From: Rheum nobile
Taxonomy: Eukaryota > Streptophyta > Magnoliopsida > Caryophyllales > Polygonaceae
Direction: 5' to 3'
Assembly: GCA_027886185.1 (NCBI GenBank)
Contig: WOAB01000098.1
Span: 2,294,001-2,358,000 of the forward strand
DNA length: 64,000 nt
A program made the translations under genes and the position numbers. This document shows, piece by piece, positions 1-10,480 of the stretch. The stretch's first letter is position 1; every line of letters starts with the position of its first letter. The notes under the pieces were generated by a model. It was not told the origin of the DNA. It did no database searches and saw nothing but the letters and a program-made list of their open reading frames with translations.

Positions 1-805
1 AAAAGAGGTTTCCATAAAATAAGTTCATAACCCAAGTTATCCTTTTTTTATAAGGCAAGATATTAGACTGATATCAAGATCGACTTGAAAACCAGCCAAT
101 AATAACCCAAGTTATCCTTATGTAAAGCATTAACCTTCCCTTGAAAATTTTCAAGTACAAATATGTTCGGGGGACATGTCCATCCTAAAAAAAACTACGA
201 AGGAACCCACAACCATCCATTACCCGTCGGAGCCACAACGATGGCTTCAACAACCTCAGCAACAGTTTCAATTTTGTTTGAAACTTAAACACTAGAGAAA
301 TCAGATGGAACAATTAGCATCAGAATCAAATGATTTTGCATTCAATATGTGTGTGAGATGTTCTATGCAGTCCCAGTTTCAAACATCGAAAACATTCTGA
401 TTCTGATGTTGATATTAAAGGATGTGAGACTTTATGTTGGAACATCTCACATCTTAGTCAAAGACAAATCTCATCCTGAATTTCGTATGAAACTTAATGG
501 CAGTAGGAAAAAGCTATATCACTCATGAGTACACCCATGAATCAAGTATATGTTTAGCTATTTTCTATAAGATATGATTGGTGGAAATCAGCTTGAGGTA
601 TAGTTTTCTTTGATAAACAAAAATATAACATCTAGGATGCGACTTAAGGCATAGGTTTTCCACCTTGGAACAAATACACATATAACATGCTTCACGATAA
701 ACTATTAGTTTCTTCAAAAAGGATTTATCTGGATTGATACTAGTACTAATCATCAAAGAAACCTTGATTTGTTTGTCCAAATTTCACGTGCAATTGCAAG
801 CTCTT
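1..805. other. No gene recognised; left edge of the window
   Basis: I see no coding region here. The stretch is AT-rich and lies downstream, in transcript direction, of the Harbinger transposase remnant, so it may be the 3' part of that element. Two inverted word pairs interleave at about 319-452 (CATCAGAATC with GATTCTGATG, and TGTGAGATGTTC with GAACATCTCACA). The left terminus of the element was not found and may lie outside the window. Confidence 0.4.
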
Positions 806-1880
806 AGATGACCCATGCCTCCGGGAAGGTCGTTGTAACCTTCATCTTCTCGACCTTGAAAAACTTCTTCGAAGTCCTTGTCGTCTTTAAATAGTGTATC
901 ATAGTGCTTGTGCTATAGAATGAGTTGTGGAGGCCAAAACACGCTAGAATAATGTCATTATGTGTTTCAATATTATATCTCAGCATACCATTTAAAATCT
1001 TTCATCTCTTTTTAGGACACCAAAGCATCGCTCAACGGTTGTTCGCAAGGAAGAATGGATGCGGTTGAATCCTTTCTCAGCATTTTTTTGGAATCTCCCT
1101 CTTGAATTGCGATTTATGATATTTCACTTTTGATTATGGCACCATGTACCTTTCCCTATCTGGGTAACCCTTGTCCAATAGATAATAACAACCTAAAAAA
1201 CAAAACAAATGATAGCAATAATGAATTGGTGTTAATTGTAAATAGAATATGAACAAATCTGGCACCATGTAAAGGTTATCTGTCGGTGGGTGTGGGAAGT
1301 AAAGGCTAGGAGTTTTTACAACATGGTCGAACACCCTCGCGTCATGTGCACTCCTTTCCACCCGGTCGAAACAAACGTGAAATACATTTCAAAGTCATAC
1401 ACGACCATGACATTAAACGAGCAATATTTTTTCCTTCCAAAATATGGATATTGCTTGTGCTCTAGTATACACGCATCTATGTGAGTCTCATCAATACAAC
1501 CAATCGCCCCTTACAAGTTCGATTGAAGGGCTATTATAAAAGAGTCTAAAGGAATAAATGTTGACGGAAACCATTAAATGATGCAGATAGTGTTATATAA
1601 GTTCTATAAAAGTAACTTAATTATTTCACCCATATTAAACATATCGTAAAAACTCCATATCTTTCTTTTGATTGAATTTTGTTAGGAATTGTAGTGAAAT
1701 TTTGGTCACGGGTTTGTAGGAGTTTTCGTACGGGACCCCTAAATCTGAATCTCCAACCAACTATCGCATCCAATACTTGGTGAAATACCCGACTAATTGT
1801 GTCTCCTGATCTCTTAAAACGTTCAAACGTGGCTCTGTTCGACTATCCTAAAGCAATTGTGAATAAAAACACTCTCACTT
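806..1880 (-). pseudogene. PIF/Harbinger transposase remnant (ALP1/HARBI1-like nuclease)
   Basis: Read on the minus strand, successive pieces match the plant Harbinger DDE nuclease in the right order. A helical N-terminal piece (RFKRSGDTISRVFHQVLDAI, near 1830-1760) is followed by GAIGCIDETHIDACILE with the first catalytic Asp (near 1510-1460). Next come NVMVVYDFEMYFTFV and then YYLLDKGYPDRERYMVP with the second Asp (near 1195-1136). TTVERCFGVLKRDERF carries the catalytic Glu (near 1045-1000), and the last piece is HNDIILACFGLHN (near 965-925). A short intron seems to separate the FPHPPTDNLYM and YYLLDKG pieces. Several stops and frame changes make it inactive. A Myb/SANT-like partner lies beyond the LTR insertion at about 16.9-17.9 kb on the same strand, as expected for a two-gene Harbinger element. 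Family assignment is secure; exact ends are not. Confidence 0.85.
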
Positions 1881-2008
1881 TCTCTAACACAATCATATCC
1901 TGAGAAGATTTTAGGCCATATTTATCCAACTCATTACACAAGTTTTGGAGGACATGTCGTTCCACTCTAAATGCATTGACACATCACACATCTGATTCTA
2001 AATCCATG

Positions 2009-2013
2009 ATTTG
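2009..2013. repeat. TSD ATTTG, left copy, of the outer LTR element
   Basis: ATTTG directly precedes the LTR start TGATGTGACC and recurs at 16473-16477 directly after the LTR end. This 5-bp duplication fixes both ends of the outer element. Confidence 0.92.
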
Positions 2014-3262
2014 TGATGTGACCCTGCTTAGGATCAATCACGGAGATCAAAAAGGCCAAGATCCTCAAGCTGCTTTGCTCCTTCTAGGGCCTCCTTTCTC
2101 GGCGGTGGCGTTGATAACTACTCCAACCCTGACTCCACTGACCCTGCCTCCACTTGGCTCACAAACCAATGAGCCACAAGGCTCCACTGGACCCATAAAG
2201 GCCTCACAACCAACGGTGTTTGAGGAAAATGGTCAAATGTTCAACCAACTCCAGCTGGCTTCCCGGACGCGCGCACTTTTTAGGGTTTTCATGTTCCTCC
2301 TCGGCATTCTCCACCATCATGGAAACTTTGCTCGAGCCATAGCTTGTCTATCATTAATTATAACTGAAAAGAAGCCATATGACCCAAGGAGTGCCGAGCA
2401 AATGTGAAGGGTTCTTGGTGGTTCGATGCAACAAGACAGTGACGCGCTCGCCGCTGCGCCTGAGTGACATACTTGCATTCCTCATGGGATCAATTTCAAT
2501 TCCCTCGGACGTTTGGGCCCAGTTTTGGAAGAAGCCCACTTAACTCATCCCGCTACCATGTTCTAGAAGGGCAAGCTCAAAAGACTTCCAGTTTAAGAGT
2601 TATTAGATCTAGAAGACACTAATTAGAGGAAGCTTTTACTAGGCTAGTTCAAGAGTTTAAACTCCAATTTTGTAAGCCTATTTAAGCCTGCCTCATGAGC
2701 CTTTTGTAATCATATTTCAATAAACAATGAAATACAAAAGAAAGCTCTCAAGCTTCAGTTCCCTTTCTGAGAAAAGCTTCCTAGATCGTGTGTAACATCG
2801 ATCTTGTTGTGTTCATCTTCTTGGGTGAGTTGTATCCCTTGAACTTGATCCAACTTGTCTCCAACGAGTGGTGTTTTATATTTACTCCAAGGAGTCACTT
2901 ATCCTTCCACTTACACCGCCAAACCCATCAACATCCATTTCCCTTTCACATTCTTCCACCAAACGACTCATCTCGCAGAACTCCTTCCCGAATCCCTCTG
3001 CGACCCCTCAGTAGATTCGCCATATCTTTCGACTCATATATCGGTTCACGCTCACATTTGGAGGATATAAACTAGACTTCAAGATCTAACTTCTGGAGTT
3101 GGAATCATCCAATTTAGAGTCCGGAGGAAAGAGAACAACCCAATTGAAAACGGAACAGAATTCTAGAAAAATACTATCTGCGGCTGAACAAGTTCAACCT
3201 TGCTTGGAACCCACCTTGGCATCTACCTTGCACCGAGATTGAGGGGATCCTAGTCCATATCA
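2014..3262 (+). repeat. 5' LTR of the outer element (1249 bp)
   Basis: It starts TGATGTGACCCTG and ends CATATCA, directly before the primer site. The matching 3' LTR begins at 5682, is interrupted at 6183, resumes at 15720 and ends at 16472. The two copies are close to identical in most stretches, with scattered substitutions. Confidence 0.9.
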
Positions 3263-3264
3263 TG

Positions 3265-3276
3265 TGGTATCAGAGC
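3265..3276 (+). other. Primer-binding site, tRNA-iMet type
   Basis: TGGTATCAGAGC lies two bases after the 5' LTR end. This is the standard plant sequence complementary to the 3' end of initiator tRNA-Met, used to prime minus-strand DNA synthesis. Confidence 0.9.
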
Positions 3277-4098
3277 TAGCAAGGTAAACGCTTAAAACTT
3301 TGGATTAGATTCGATCGAAGTACTAGTTGCAAGCTTTTGAATTTTTTGTGCCTTCTTGTTCTTGTGAAAATTGCTGATGTTTTGTTCTTGAATCTCTAAA
3401 TTTCGTGCTTGTGATTGCTCAAGGTTGAAGACAAACTTTCATTTCTCGAAACTGAAATTGTTATTGCCACTTGAAGTTATTGAAGTGATTAAACCCACTT
3501 CATTCATTGCAAAACTGAACTCTTGAATTGCTTCCATTAAACTCGATTGAACCTCATTTATTTCTTCCTTTTTGGCTGCAATAACTTGCTTGATTCTTGT
3601 GTCTCTTGCTTGGATGAACTGACTTGAGCAAGTACTTAAACATACGGGAAAATACTTGAGAAAACTCAAAGTCAACTGAAAGAAAAACAAAATTAAAAGT
3701 CCAGCAAATTGTAGACTTGTGCTCACCTGAGTCAAGAAGTTTGTTTTATCATTGTTATAATTCTCAAGTGTAATCAAAGGCATATAGCCAAGGAAACTCG
3801 AGAAAAAAGGGCTAAGTAGCCAGAAAAAGTCGAGTAAGAAGTGAGAAGTTCGAGAAAGAGTGGCAAAACCAGAAAAAAGCGAACAAGTTGAATTTGAGGA
3901 CCTTATACTAGTACCTTCTTTTTGTGTCTTGTAAGGGTCAGTTCTTCCTAGTTGATGCATAAGCTCAATCAAGGTTGTTGTGTCTGTCTTTTGTTTGCAA
4001 AATTTACCCCCAAACTTCCCTTGTTTTTGAAATCTTGCAAACTGCACTTGGAAGGAACTTTGGTCCAAATTTTTGGCACTTGATAGCTCAAAGTTCCA

Positions 4099-5922
4099 TT
4101 GACTGGCCTACCTACTCTTGTCTTGTTGTGTTGGTATTTGTCTTGGTTACTAACCTTCCAAGGGGAGCGGATGGAGATGTCTAGCTTGGGCCATATGTCA
4201 CAAAGGGTTTACCTTTACTTTCGGGATTATGGTGCTTCATGTAGGGAGATTCGACCACGTGTGTACCCCAACTCCAACACTCACACGAGCACCTACAAGG
4301 ATTTTCACAACCAAGGTAATAGACCAAGGAACATGCCTCCAAGGAGACAATCTTATGGAGACTATGGCTATGACTATGGCTATAGAGATGAAGAAAGATG
4401 GCACTCCCCAACAAGGTATCAAATTGTCCCTTCTTTTGAACCTTATTATCATTCTTCTTCTAACCATTCCGTGCAGACCAAGGGAGTCTATGACTCACCA
4501 AAATCATGTTTTAGCACGTCCAAGGGAAGAGAAAGAGTGACCCCACAGCCCCGAATTAGAACATGTGATATTGTGTGTGTTATGTGTGAAGGGCGAGGCC
4601 ATTTGGCTGACATTTGCCATAATCGCTACTACATATACAAGGGGAAGGATGATGAGATACCATGCTTCGAGAGAGATGTCATCATGACTGCTTCATGTGA
4701 GTCCCCACCAAGAGTCCAAGCGACATGTGAAGAACTTCCACCAAGGTTGGATGAACCAAAGCCAACCAAAGAGCCTCTCCCAATGGTTGAACCAACCAAA
4801 TGTGATGAAGAGCTCAAGGCAGAACTATGTCAGCCTCCTATGATCATTGAAGAGGAGCTAAGGCCAAAAGAAAAAGAGGAGGAAACCTTGGAACCAACTC
4901 CAACTCCTCCAAGAAACAAGTTTTGTCCTACCATCAAGCAAAGCTCTTTAACTTCACTAGGTACTCCATGGACGGACCAGACACATATGGTTTCTTCAAG
5001 TTTGCCTTTCTTACTACAAGAAGAGGTCGAGACTAAGGATGAGAAGCCTCTTGAAAATTATGTTTGTGGCCAAGAAGAGAAGGATGTTCCATTCAAGACT
5101 AACTCTAGGGGAGTATCTCTTGGCCCTACTTTATCTATTATTTTTCCCTTGCGTCAAACTGAGTATTTTTCAGGGGTAATAGAATGTCAAGTTCATAAAT
5201 CTATTTTTGTTGGTAGAACTAGAAATTCTTTCATACATCATAGTTCTATTGCTCAATTCATGACTTATTGGATGCATTTAGTTCGTCATAAGCAAGTATA
5301 TAGGGCATTGAAGTTGTTGCATTCAGTTTTTGCAAGTAGAACTAAGCATTCATGTGTGCATCATTGCTCTCATTCGCAATTCTTGTTGCATGAGAAAAAA
5401 ATTGCCCTATGCATTGAATTTGTTGCTAAGTATGTCATGTGCATCTCATCTTCTATACTTAAGCATATCTTTAGGCTGAAGCTGGGCAATACTTGTGCAT
5501 GGAAATTCATCCATGGATACTCATTGAAACTAACCATGTTTGCTTACACGTACCATGTTTTCCCTAAAGACGTCTTGGTCCTTCACTTCCTTGTTGTACT
5601 TTGTGTAGTTTTGTGTGCTCTAAAGCTATTTCTTAAAGTGCACTCGGATTCGAGGATGAATCCTTTTGAAGGAGGGGAGGATGATGTGACCCTGCTTAGG
5701 GTCAATCACGAAGATCAAAAAGGCCAAGATCCTCAAGTTGCTTTGCTCCCTCTAGGGCCTCTTTTCTCGGCGGTGGCGCTCATAACTACTCCAACCCTGA
5801 CTCCACCGACCCTTCCTCCACTTGGCTCACAAACCAATGAGCCACAAGGATCCACTGGACCCATAAAGGCCCCACAACCAAGGTTGTTCGAGGAAAATGG
5901 TCAAATGTTCAACCAACTCTAG
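4099..5922 (+). CDS. Gag-like zinc-knuckle ORF with a conserved uncharacterised C-terminal region
   Basis: An open frame of 607 codons; the true start is unclear and may be an internal ATG such as the one near 4171. Residues 80-100 are Tyr/Arg/Gly-rich. A zinc knuckle CVMCEGRGHLADIC (C160, C163, H168, C173; CX2CX4HX4C) marks it as gag-derived. Residues about 190-310 are acidic and Pro-rich. From about residue 229 to 530 it aligns with the ORF of a different LTR family at 49920-50820. Shared blocks include EPTKC..ELKAEL, SCVHHCSHSQFLLHEK and YVMCISSSILKHIFRLKLG. The segment has an internal duplication (GRTRNSFIHHSSIAQF at 372 and SRTKHSCVHHCSHSQF at 413) and a hydrophobic stretch at 491-512. 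No RT, RNase H or integrase motif is present. The frame runs through the polypurine tract (NPFEGGEDDV) into the 3' LTR. I do not recognise the C-terminal region. Confidence 0.7.
   Translation: MTGLPTLVLLCWYLSWLLTFQGERMEMSSLGHMSQRVYLYFRDYGASCREIRPRVYPNSNTHTSTYKDFHNQGNRPRNMPPRRQSYGDYGYDYGYRDEERWHSPTRYQIVPSFEPYYHSSSNHSVQTKGVYDSPKSCFSTSKGRERVTPQPRIRTCDIVCVMCEGRGHLADICHNRYYIYKGKDDEIPCFERDVIMTASCESPPRVQATCEELPPRLDEPKPTKEPLPMVEPTKCDEELKAELCQPPMIIEEELRPKEKEEETLEPTPTPPRNKFCPTIKQSSLTSLGTPWTDQTHMVSSSLPFLLQEEVETKDEKPLENYVCGQEEKDVPFKTNSRGVSLGPTLSIIFPLRQTEYFSGVIECQVHKSIFVGRTRNSFIHHSSIAQFMTYWMHLVRHKQVYRALKLLHSVFASRTKHSCVHHCSHSQFLLHEKKIALCIEFVAKYVMCISSSILKHIFRLKLGNTCAWKFIHGYSLKLTMFAYTYHVFPKDVLVLHFLVVLCVVLCALKLFLKVHSDSRMNPFEGGEDDVTLLRVNHEDQKGQDPQVALLPLGPLFSAVALITTPTLTPPTLPPLGSQTNEPQGSTGPIKAPQPRLFEENGQMFNQL
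5668..5681 (+). other. Polypurine tract of the outer element
   Basis: GAAGGAGGGGAGGA directly precedes the 3' LTR start (TGATGTGACC). It is read in frame as part of NPFEGGEDD of the long ORF. The element at 47467-52822 carries the same 14 bases at 50796-50809. Confidence 0.88.
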
Positions 5923-6183
5923 TTGGCTTCCCGGACGCGCGCACTTTTTAGGGTTTTCATGCTCCTCCTCGGCATTCTCCACCATCATGGAAACTTTGCT
6001 CGAGCCATAGCTTGTCTATCATTAATTATAACTCAAAATAAGCCATATGACCCAAGGAGTGTCGAGCAAATGTGAAGGGTGCTTGGTGGTTCGATGCAAC
6101 AAGCCAGTGACGTGCTCGTTGCCGCGCCTGAGTGACATACCTGCATTTCTCATGGGCTCAATTTCAATTCCCTCGGGCGTTTG
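5682..6183 (+). repeat. 3' LTR of the outer element, left part
   Basis: It corresponds to the first ~500 bp of the 5' LTR. It stops at GTTTG, the target duplication of the nested gypsy element. Confidence 0.9.
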
Positions 6184-7133
6184 TGATGCGGGGATTAGCC
6201 GCGTTGCTTCGGATCTAGACGAAGAGTCCTTGAACAACCAAAACTAGAAAGGTTCAAACAAGCTAGAAACTTGTGTCATTGCAAGAGCATAAGTGACTAG
6301 GAGGACAACAAGCTAGGAACTTGTGAAATGGAGCCTTGAAAGCTCAAGAACACAAGTAATAACAAGGAAACTGAAAATACAAGATAAATAAAAGGGGATA
6401 AGTAAGAAAAACCCGTAAAGACGAAAGCTCGACCCAACGGCACTCGAAAGATACCGAGAACAAAGCCAACGGATCAATACGATCCCTTCTCCTGCAACTC
6501 CACACAACTTGGCAATGGATTCCGCCAAGAGCACGAAGAGGGGACTTATGAAGGCCTACGATCACCAACCTCGAGAGAGATTAACAAACGCAAGACAACT
6601 AAGCTACAATTATCATCAACTTTATGAGAAACTCTCAAGCTCTCTTTTGGTTCCACAAAGGGAGTGTTTTACACATAAAAAGGTTGTCTACCAAAATAAA
6701 GAAAGGCAAGTGGCTTATATAGTCCACACAAACCAACCAACAAAAACAACATAAGTGGGCCGCTTCTGTGGTGCTGCCGCGGGTGCGCCAGGAGAACCGC
6801 CGGGTACGGCCAACTGGGTTCCAAAAGGGGGAGTTTCTGTAGAGCCGCCGCGGGTGCGCCAGGGGAACCGCTGGGTGCGGTCAACTGGTTTCCAGAAGGG
6901 GGAGTTTCTGTCGAACCGCCGTGGGTGCACCATTGGGACCGCTGGGTGCGGTATGTGCCCTGTATGCTCCTATGGTGATCATGGTCGAGAGGCGGGGCTT
7001 GGGTTCTTCATCCATGGTGGCCTCCTTTGCTAAGCACAAGGTAATGACAACGTCCGACTCTTCTTGGAGTGATTTGGCTTGTGACCTTGTGACGGGGCCT
7101 TTGGAAGGAGGTTGAGGGGATGGTCCCGCATCA
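6184..7133 (-). repeat. 3' LTR of the nested gypsy element (950 bp)
   Basis: The LTR is bounded by TGATGC at 6184 and GCATCA ending at 7133, followed by a pyrimidine run that is the polypurine tract on the minus strand. The terminal hexamers are perfect inverted repeats. The LTR contains the end of the pol frame and two to three imperfect 71-bp tandem units (about 6770-6950). Fragments of this LTR recur scrambled at 13255-14850. Confidence 0.85.
6770..6950. repeat. 71-bp GC-rich tandem repeat inside the LTR and pol tail
   Basis: Units containing GGGGGAGTTTCTGT and a CCGCCGCGGGTGCGCCAGG-like block recur with a 71-bp period. The period was counted between successive CAGAAACTCCCCC words at 14028 and 14099 in the inverted copy. 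The frame encodes repeated peptides such as APTAVRQKLPLLE at the end of the polyprotein. Because 71 is not a multiple of 3, each unit is read in a different frame. Confidence 0.75.
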
Positions 7134-8410
7134 TCCTTCCCTTCTTGGAAAGGATTCGACCCCGAATCTCCTTGTCCTTCAAAATGAGTGAGATCGCCCA
7201 CGTTGAAGGTAGAGCTCACACCGTACTCCTCGGGTAGCTCCAAGACATAGGCATTGTCGCCCACTTTTCTCAAGACTTTGAATGGTCCATCTCCTCTTGG
7301 TGATAGCTTGGACACACGCTTGTCCGGGAAGCGCTCCTTTCTCAAATGCACCCACACAAGGTCTCCCGGTTGGAAGATCAAACATCGGTGTCCATGGTTG
7401 GCCTTGGCGGCATTGTGCTCCGCTTTTTGTAGAAGCTTCTCCTTGGTACGGGCATGCAATTCCTTGATAAACTCCACCTGTTTTTCTGCATTTAAGTCCG
7501 CTCGCTCCCTCATAGGTAACGGCGTAAGATCAAGTGGGGTTAACGGGTTCAAGCCGTAGACACACTCAAATGGGGTCAATTGGGTAGAGGAGTGAAGAGT
7601 CCTATTGTAAGCAAACTCAACAATAGGTAGGACATCTTCCCAAGTTTTCAAATTCTTTTTAATTATGGCTCTCAAAATGGTTGTCAAGGTTCTATTAGTC
7701 ACTTCCGTTTGGCCATCGGTTTGGGGGTGACTAGAGGTAGAAAATAACAATTTAGTTCCTAGTTTTCCCCAAAAAGTTTTCCAAAAGTAACTCAAGAACT
7801 TGACATCTCTATCACTCACAATGGTCTTAGGAACTCCATGCAATCTAACTACTTCTCTAAAGAACAAGTTAGCTACATTAGAGGCATCATCGGTTTTATG
7901 ACAAGCAATGAAGTGAGCCATCTTAGAGAATCTATCAACAACAACAAATATAGAATCTCTCCCCTTCTTAGTCCTAGGTAATCCCACAATAAAGTCCATA
8001 CTTATATCTTCCCAAGGGGCATTAGGGATAGGCAAAGGGCTATACAATCCATGGGGTTTGACTCTAGACTTGGCCTTGAGGCACTCAAGGCATCTCTTAA
8101 CAAAGTGCTCAACATCTCTAAGCATGTGAGGCCAAAAGAAGTGTGTACGTAACATATGATAAGTCTTATCCCTTCCAAAGTGTCCCATTAGCCCTCCCAT
8201 ATGGGATTCCTCAACAAGCAACAAGCGAAGGGAACACCTTGGTATACACACTTTATCAACCTTGAACAAAAAGCCATCAAACAAGTAGAACTTGTCTAAT
8301 GAACCCTTGTCCACACATTGCCCATAAATGGCACCAAAATCCGGGTCGCCCACATAGAGCTCCTTAATGTAAGCAAAGCCTAACACCTTAGAGTCTAGTG
8401 TGGTCAACAA
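6881..8410 (-). pseudogene. Integrase part of the gypsy polyprotein
   Basis: It contains the HHCC zinc domain (ESHMGG...GHFGRDKT...CLECLKAK) and the DDE core: Asp in SMDFIVGL, Asp in VSDRDVKFL and Glu in GQTEVTNR. A GPF/Y-type C-terminal motif (RGDGPFKVLRKVGDNAYVLE) follows. The tail continues as NPFQEGKDDAGPSPQPP and GPVTRSQAKSLQ across the polypurine tract into the LTR, a habit of plant gypsy elements. No chromodomain is seen. Natural translation would be continuous with RT-RNase H. An in-frame TAG where relatives have Glu (after RHGRWM, near 8496) separates them here. The integrase frame is otherwise open. Confidence 0.92.
7134..7146 (-). other. Polypurine tract of the gypsy element (minus strand)
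   Basis: TCCTTCCCTTCTT on the plus strand reads AAGAAGGGAAGGA on the element strand, directly before the LTR start TGATGCGGGACC. It fixes the inner boundary of the 3' LTR. Confidence 0.85.
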
Positions 8411-8494
8411 GGCATATCTCCTAGAAAGGGCATCGGCAACAATATTGTCTTTCCCCTTTTTGTACTTAATGACATAAGGGAAAGTCTCAATGAA

Positions 8495-10480
8495 CTACAT
8501 CCATCTACCATGGCGTCTATCAAGCTTGTCTTGGCTTCGAAAATGTTTCAAAGATTCATGATCGATATGCAAGACAAACTCTCTAGGCCACAAGTAGTGT
8601 TGCCAAGTCTTAAGCACTCTAAACAAGGCATATAGCTCTTTATCATAAGTAGAGTAGTTAAGACAAGCGCCTTTCAACTTTTCACTAAAGAAGGCAATAG
8701 GCTTACCTTCTTGCATAAGGACGCCTTCTATGCCAACTCCCGAGGCATCACACTCCACTTCAAAAGGTCTAGTGAAGTCCGGTAGCACAAGTAGAGGTGC
8801 TTCGGTGAGCTTCCATTTCAAGGCCTTGAAGGCTTCTTCTTGTGCCTCTTCCCATTTGAATGGACTATGCTTCTTTGTGATCTCGGTTAAGGGAGCGGCT
8901 ATTGTACTAAAGTCCTTGACAAAGCGCCGGTAGAAGCTAGCAAGTCCATGGAAGCTCCTCACTTGGCTAACGGAGATGGGTGTAGGCCAATCTTGGATGG
9001 CCTTGATCTTCTCCTCATCCACTTGTAACCCTTGAGTGCTCACTACAAAACCAAGAAATGAAACTTTGTTAGAGCAAAACTCACATTTCTTAAGATTGGC
9101 AAACAAGTGATCTACACGCAAGGTAGAAAGAACTTCCCTTAGATGTTGTTCATGCTCCTCCAATGACTTGCTATAGATAAGGATATCATCAAAGTATACT
9201 ACAACAAACCTCCCAATGTAGTGCCGTAGCACATGATTCATGAGGCGCATGAAGGTACTTGGGGCATTGGTTAAGCCAAAGGGCATGACGACCCATTCAT
9301 AGAGCCCAAACTTGGTCTTGAAGGCGGTCTTCCACTCATCTCCTTCCCTCATTCGGATTTGATGATAGCCACTCTTGAGGTCAATTTTGGTAAAGATGGA
9401 AGCACCATGGAGTTCATCTAGCATATCATCAAGCCTTGGAATAGGATGGCGGTACTTGATGGTGATGTTGTTGATGGCTCTACAATCAACACACATTCTC
9501 CAAGTTCCGTCCTTCTTGGGTACTAGGAGCACCGAAACGGCACATGGACTCATGCTCTCTCTCACGTGGCCTTTATCCAAGAGTTCTTGCACTTGACTTT
9601 GAATTTCTTGTGTCTCCTTAGGATTCATCCTATAGGCCGGTCGATTTGGCAAGGTGGCACCCGGGATGAGATCGATTTGATGCTCAATGCCTCGAATTGG
9701 AGGCAAGCCATGTGGGATCTCCTCCGGAAACACATCTCGGAACTCTTCAAGTAGAGCTTGTATTCTTGGGGGTAGAGTTTCCTTGACATCTTCATTGAGC
9801 AAAACAAGTTGTTTGCATAGAAGCATAAGAGTGGTGTCAAGGGAAACATACTCATCTTTGAAGTCTTGCTTGGAAGACAAGAGAGCTCGGCCGGTGTGGA
9901 TGGTGGGGGCCTCCTTAGCCTTGTCCGACTTCTTCTCCTCTTCTTTCTCCTTGTTTTTCCTTTGCTCATAAGCCTCGGCTACCTGCGTGGGAGTCATAGG
10001 CTTTAGGACAATGATTTTAGCCTTAAAGGTGAAAGAATGGCGGTTAGTGAAACCATCATGAATGACCTTCCTATCACTTTGCCATGGACGGCCTAGTAAG
10101 ATATGACATGCTTGCATGGGAAGAACATCACATAAAATTGTATCCTCATAATGACCAAGTTTAAAAGGGACTTGAACTTGCTTAGTCACCTTGAGGGCAC
10201 CACAATCATTCATCCAATGCAAATTATAAGGCTTTGGATGATGAAGTGTAGGAAGATGTAACTTAGTTACTAGCTCGGTGCTAGCAATGTTGCAACAACT
10301 TCCTCCATCAATGATCATGTTGCAAACCTTTCCTTTAACCAAACATCTAGTATGAAACAAGTTTTCTCTTTGGTTATCATCACAAGGAAGAGGTTGGGTA
10401 TGCAAAGTCCTTCTACACACTAAAGATTCACCATGTTCATATTCTATGCCATCCGGGTAATCATTATCACTTTCATGCAC
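8495..10480 (-). pseudogene. Protease, reverse transcriptase and RNase H of the gypsy polyprotein
   Basis: A 661-codon frame. The aspartic protease motif is IIDGGSCCNIAS (Asp about residue 58), and PMQACHILLGRPW (about 121-133) is the second conserved protease block. RT runs from about residue 265 to 450, with FTKIDLKSGYHQIR (catalytic Asp 367), VMPFGLTNAPSTF and VVVYFDDILIYSK (catalytic YFDD at 429-432). RNase H starts near FEVECDASGVGI and includes YDKELYAL and HIDHESLKH. The frame should be continuous with gag upstream and integrase downstream. A one-base loss near 10487 and a nonsense codon near 8496 break it. All catalytic residues checked are present, so the lesions look recent. Confidence 0.93.

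Noticed and set aside
3439..4068. A 209-codon minus-strand frame
   Set aside because: It lies antisense in the leader of the outer LTR element, is low-complexity and has no domain; chance frame.
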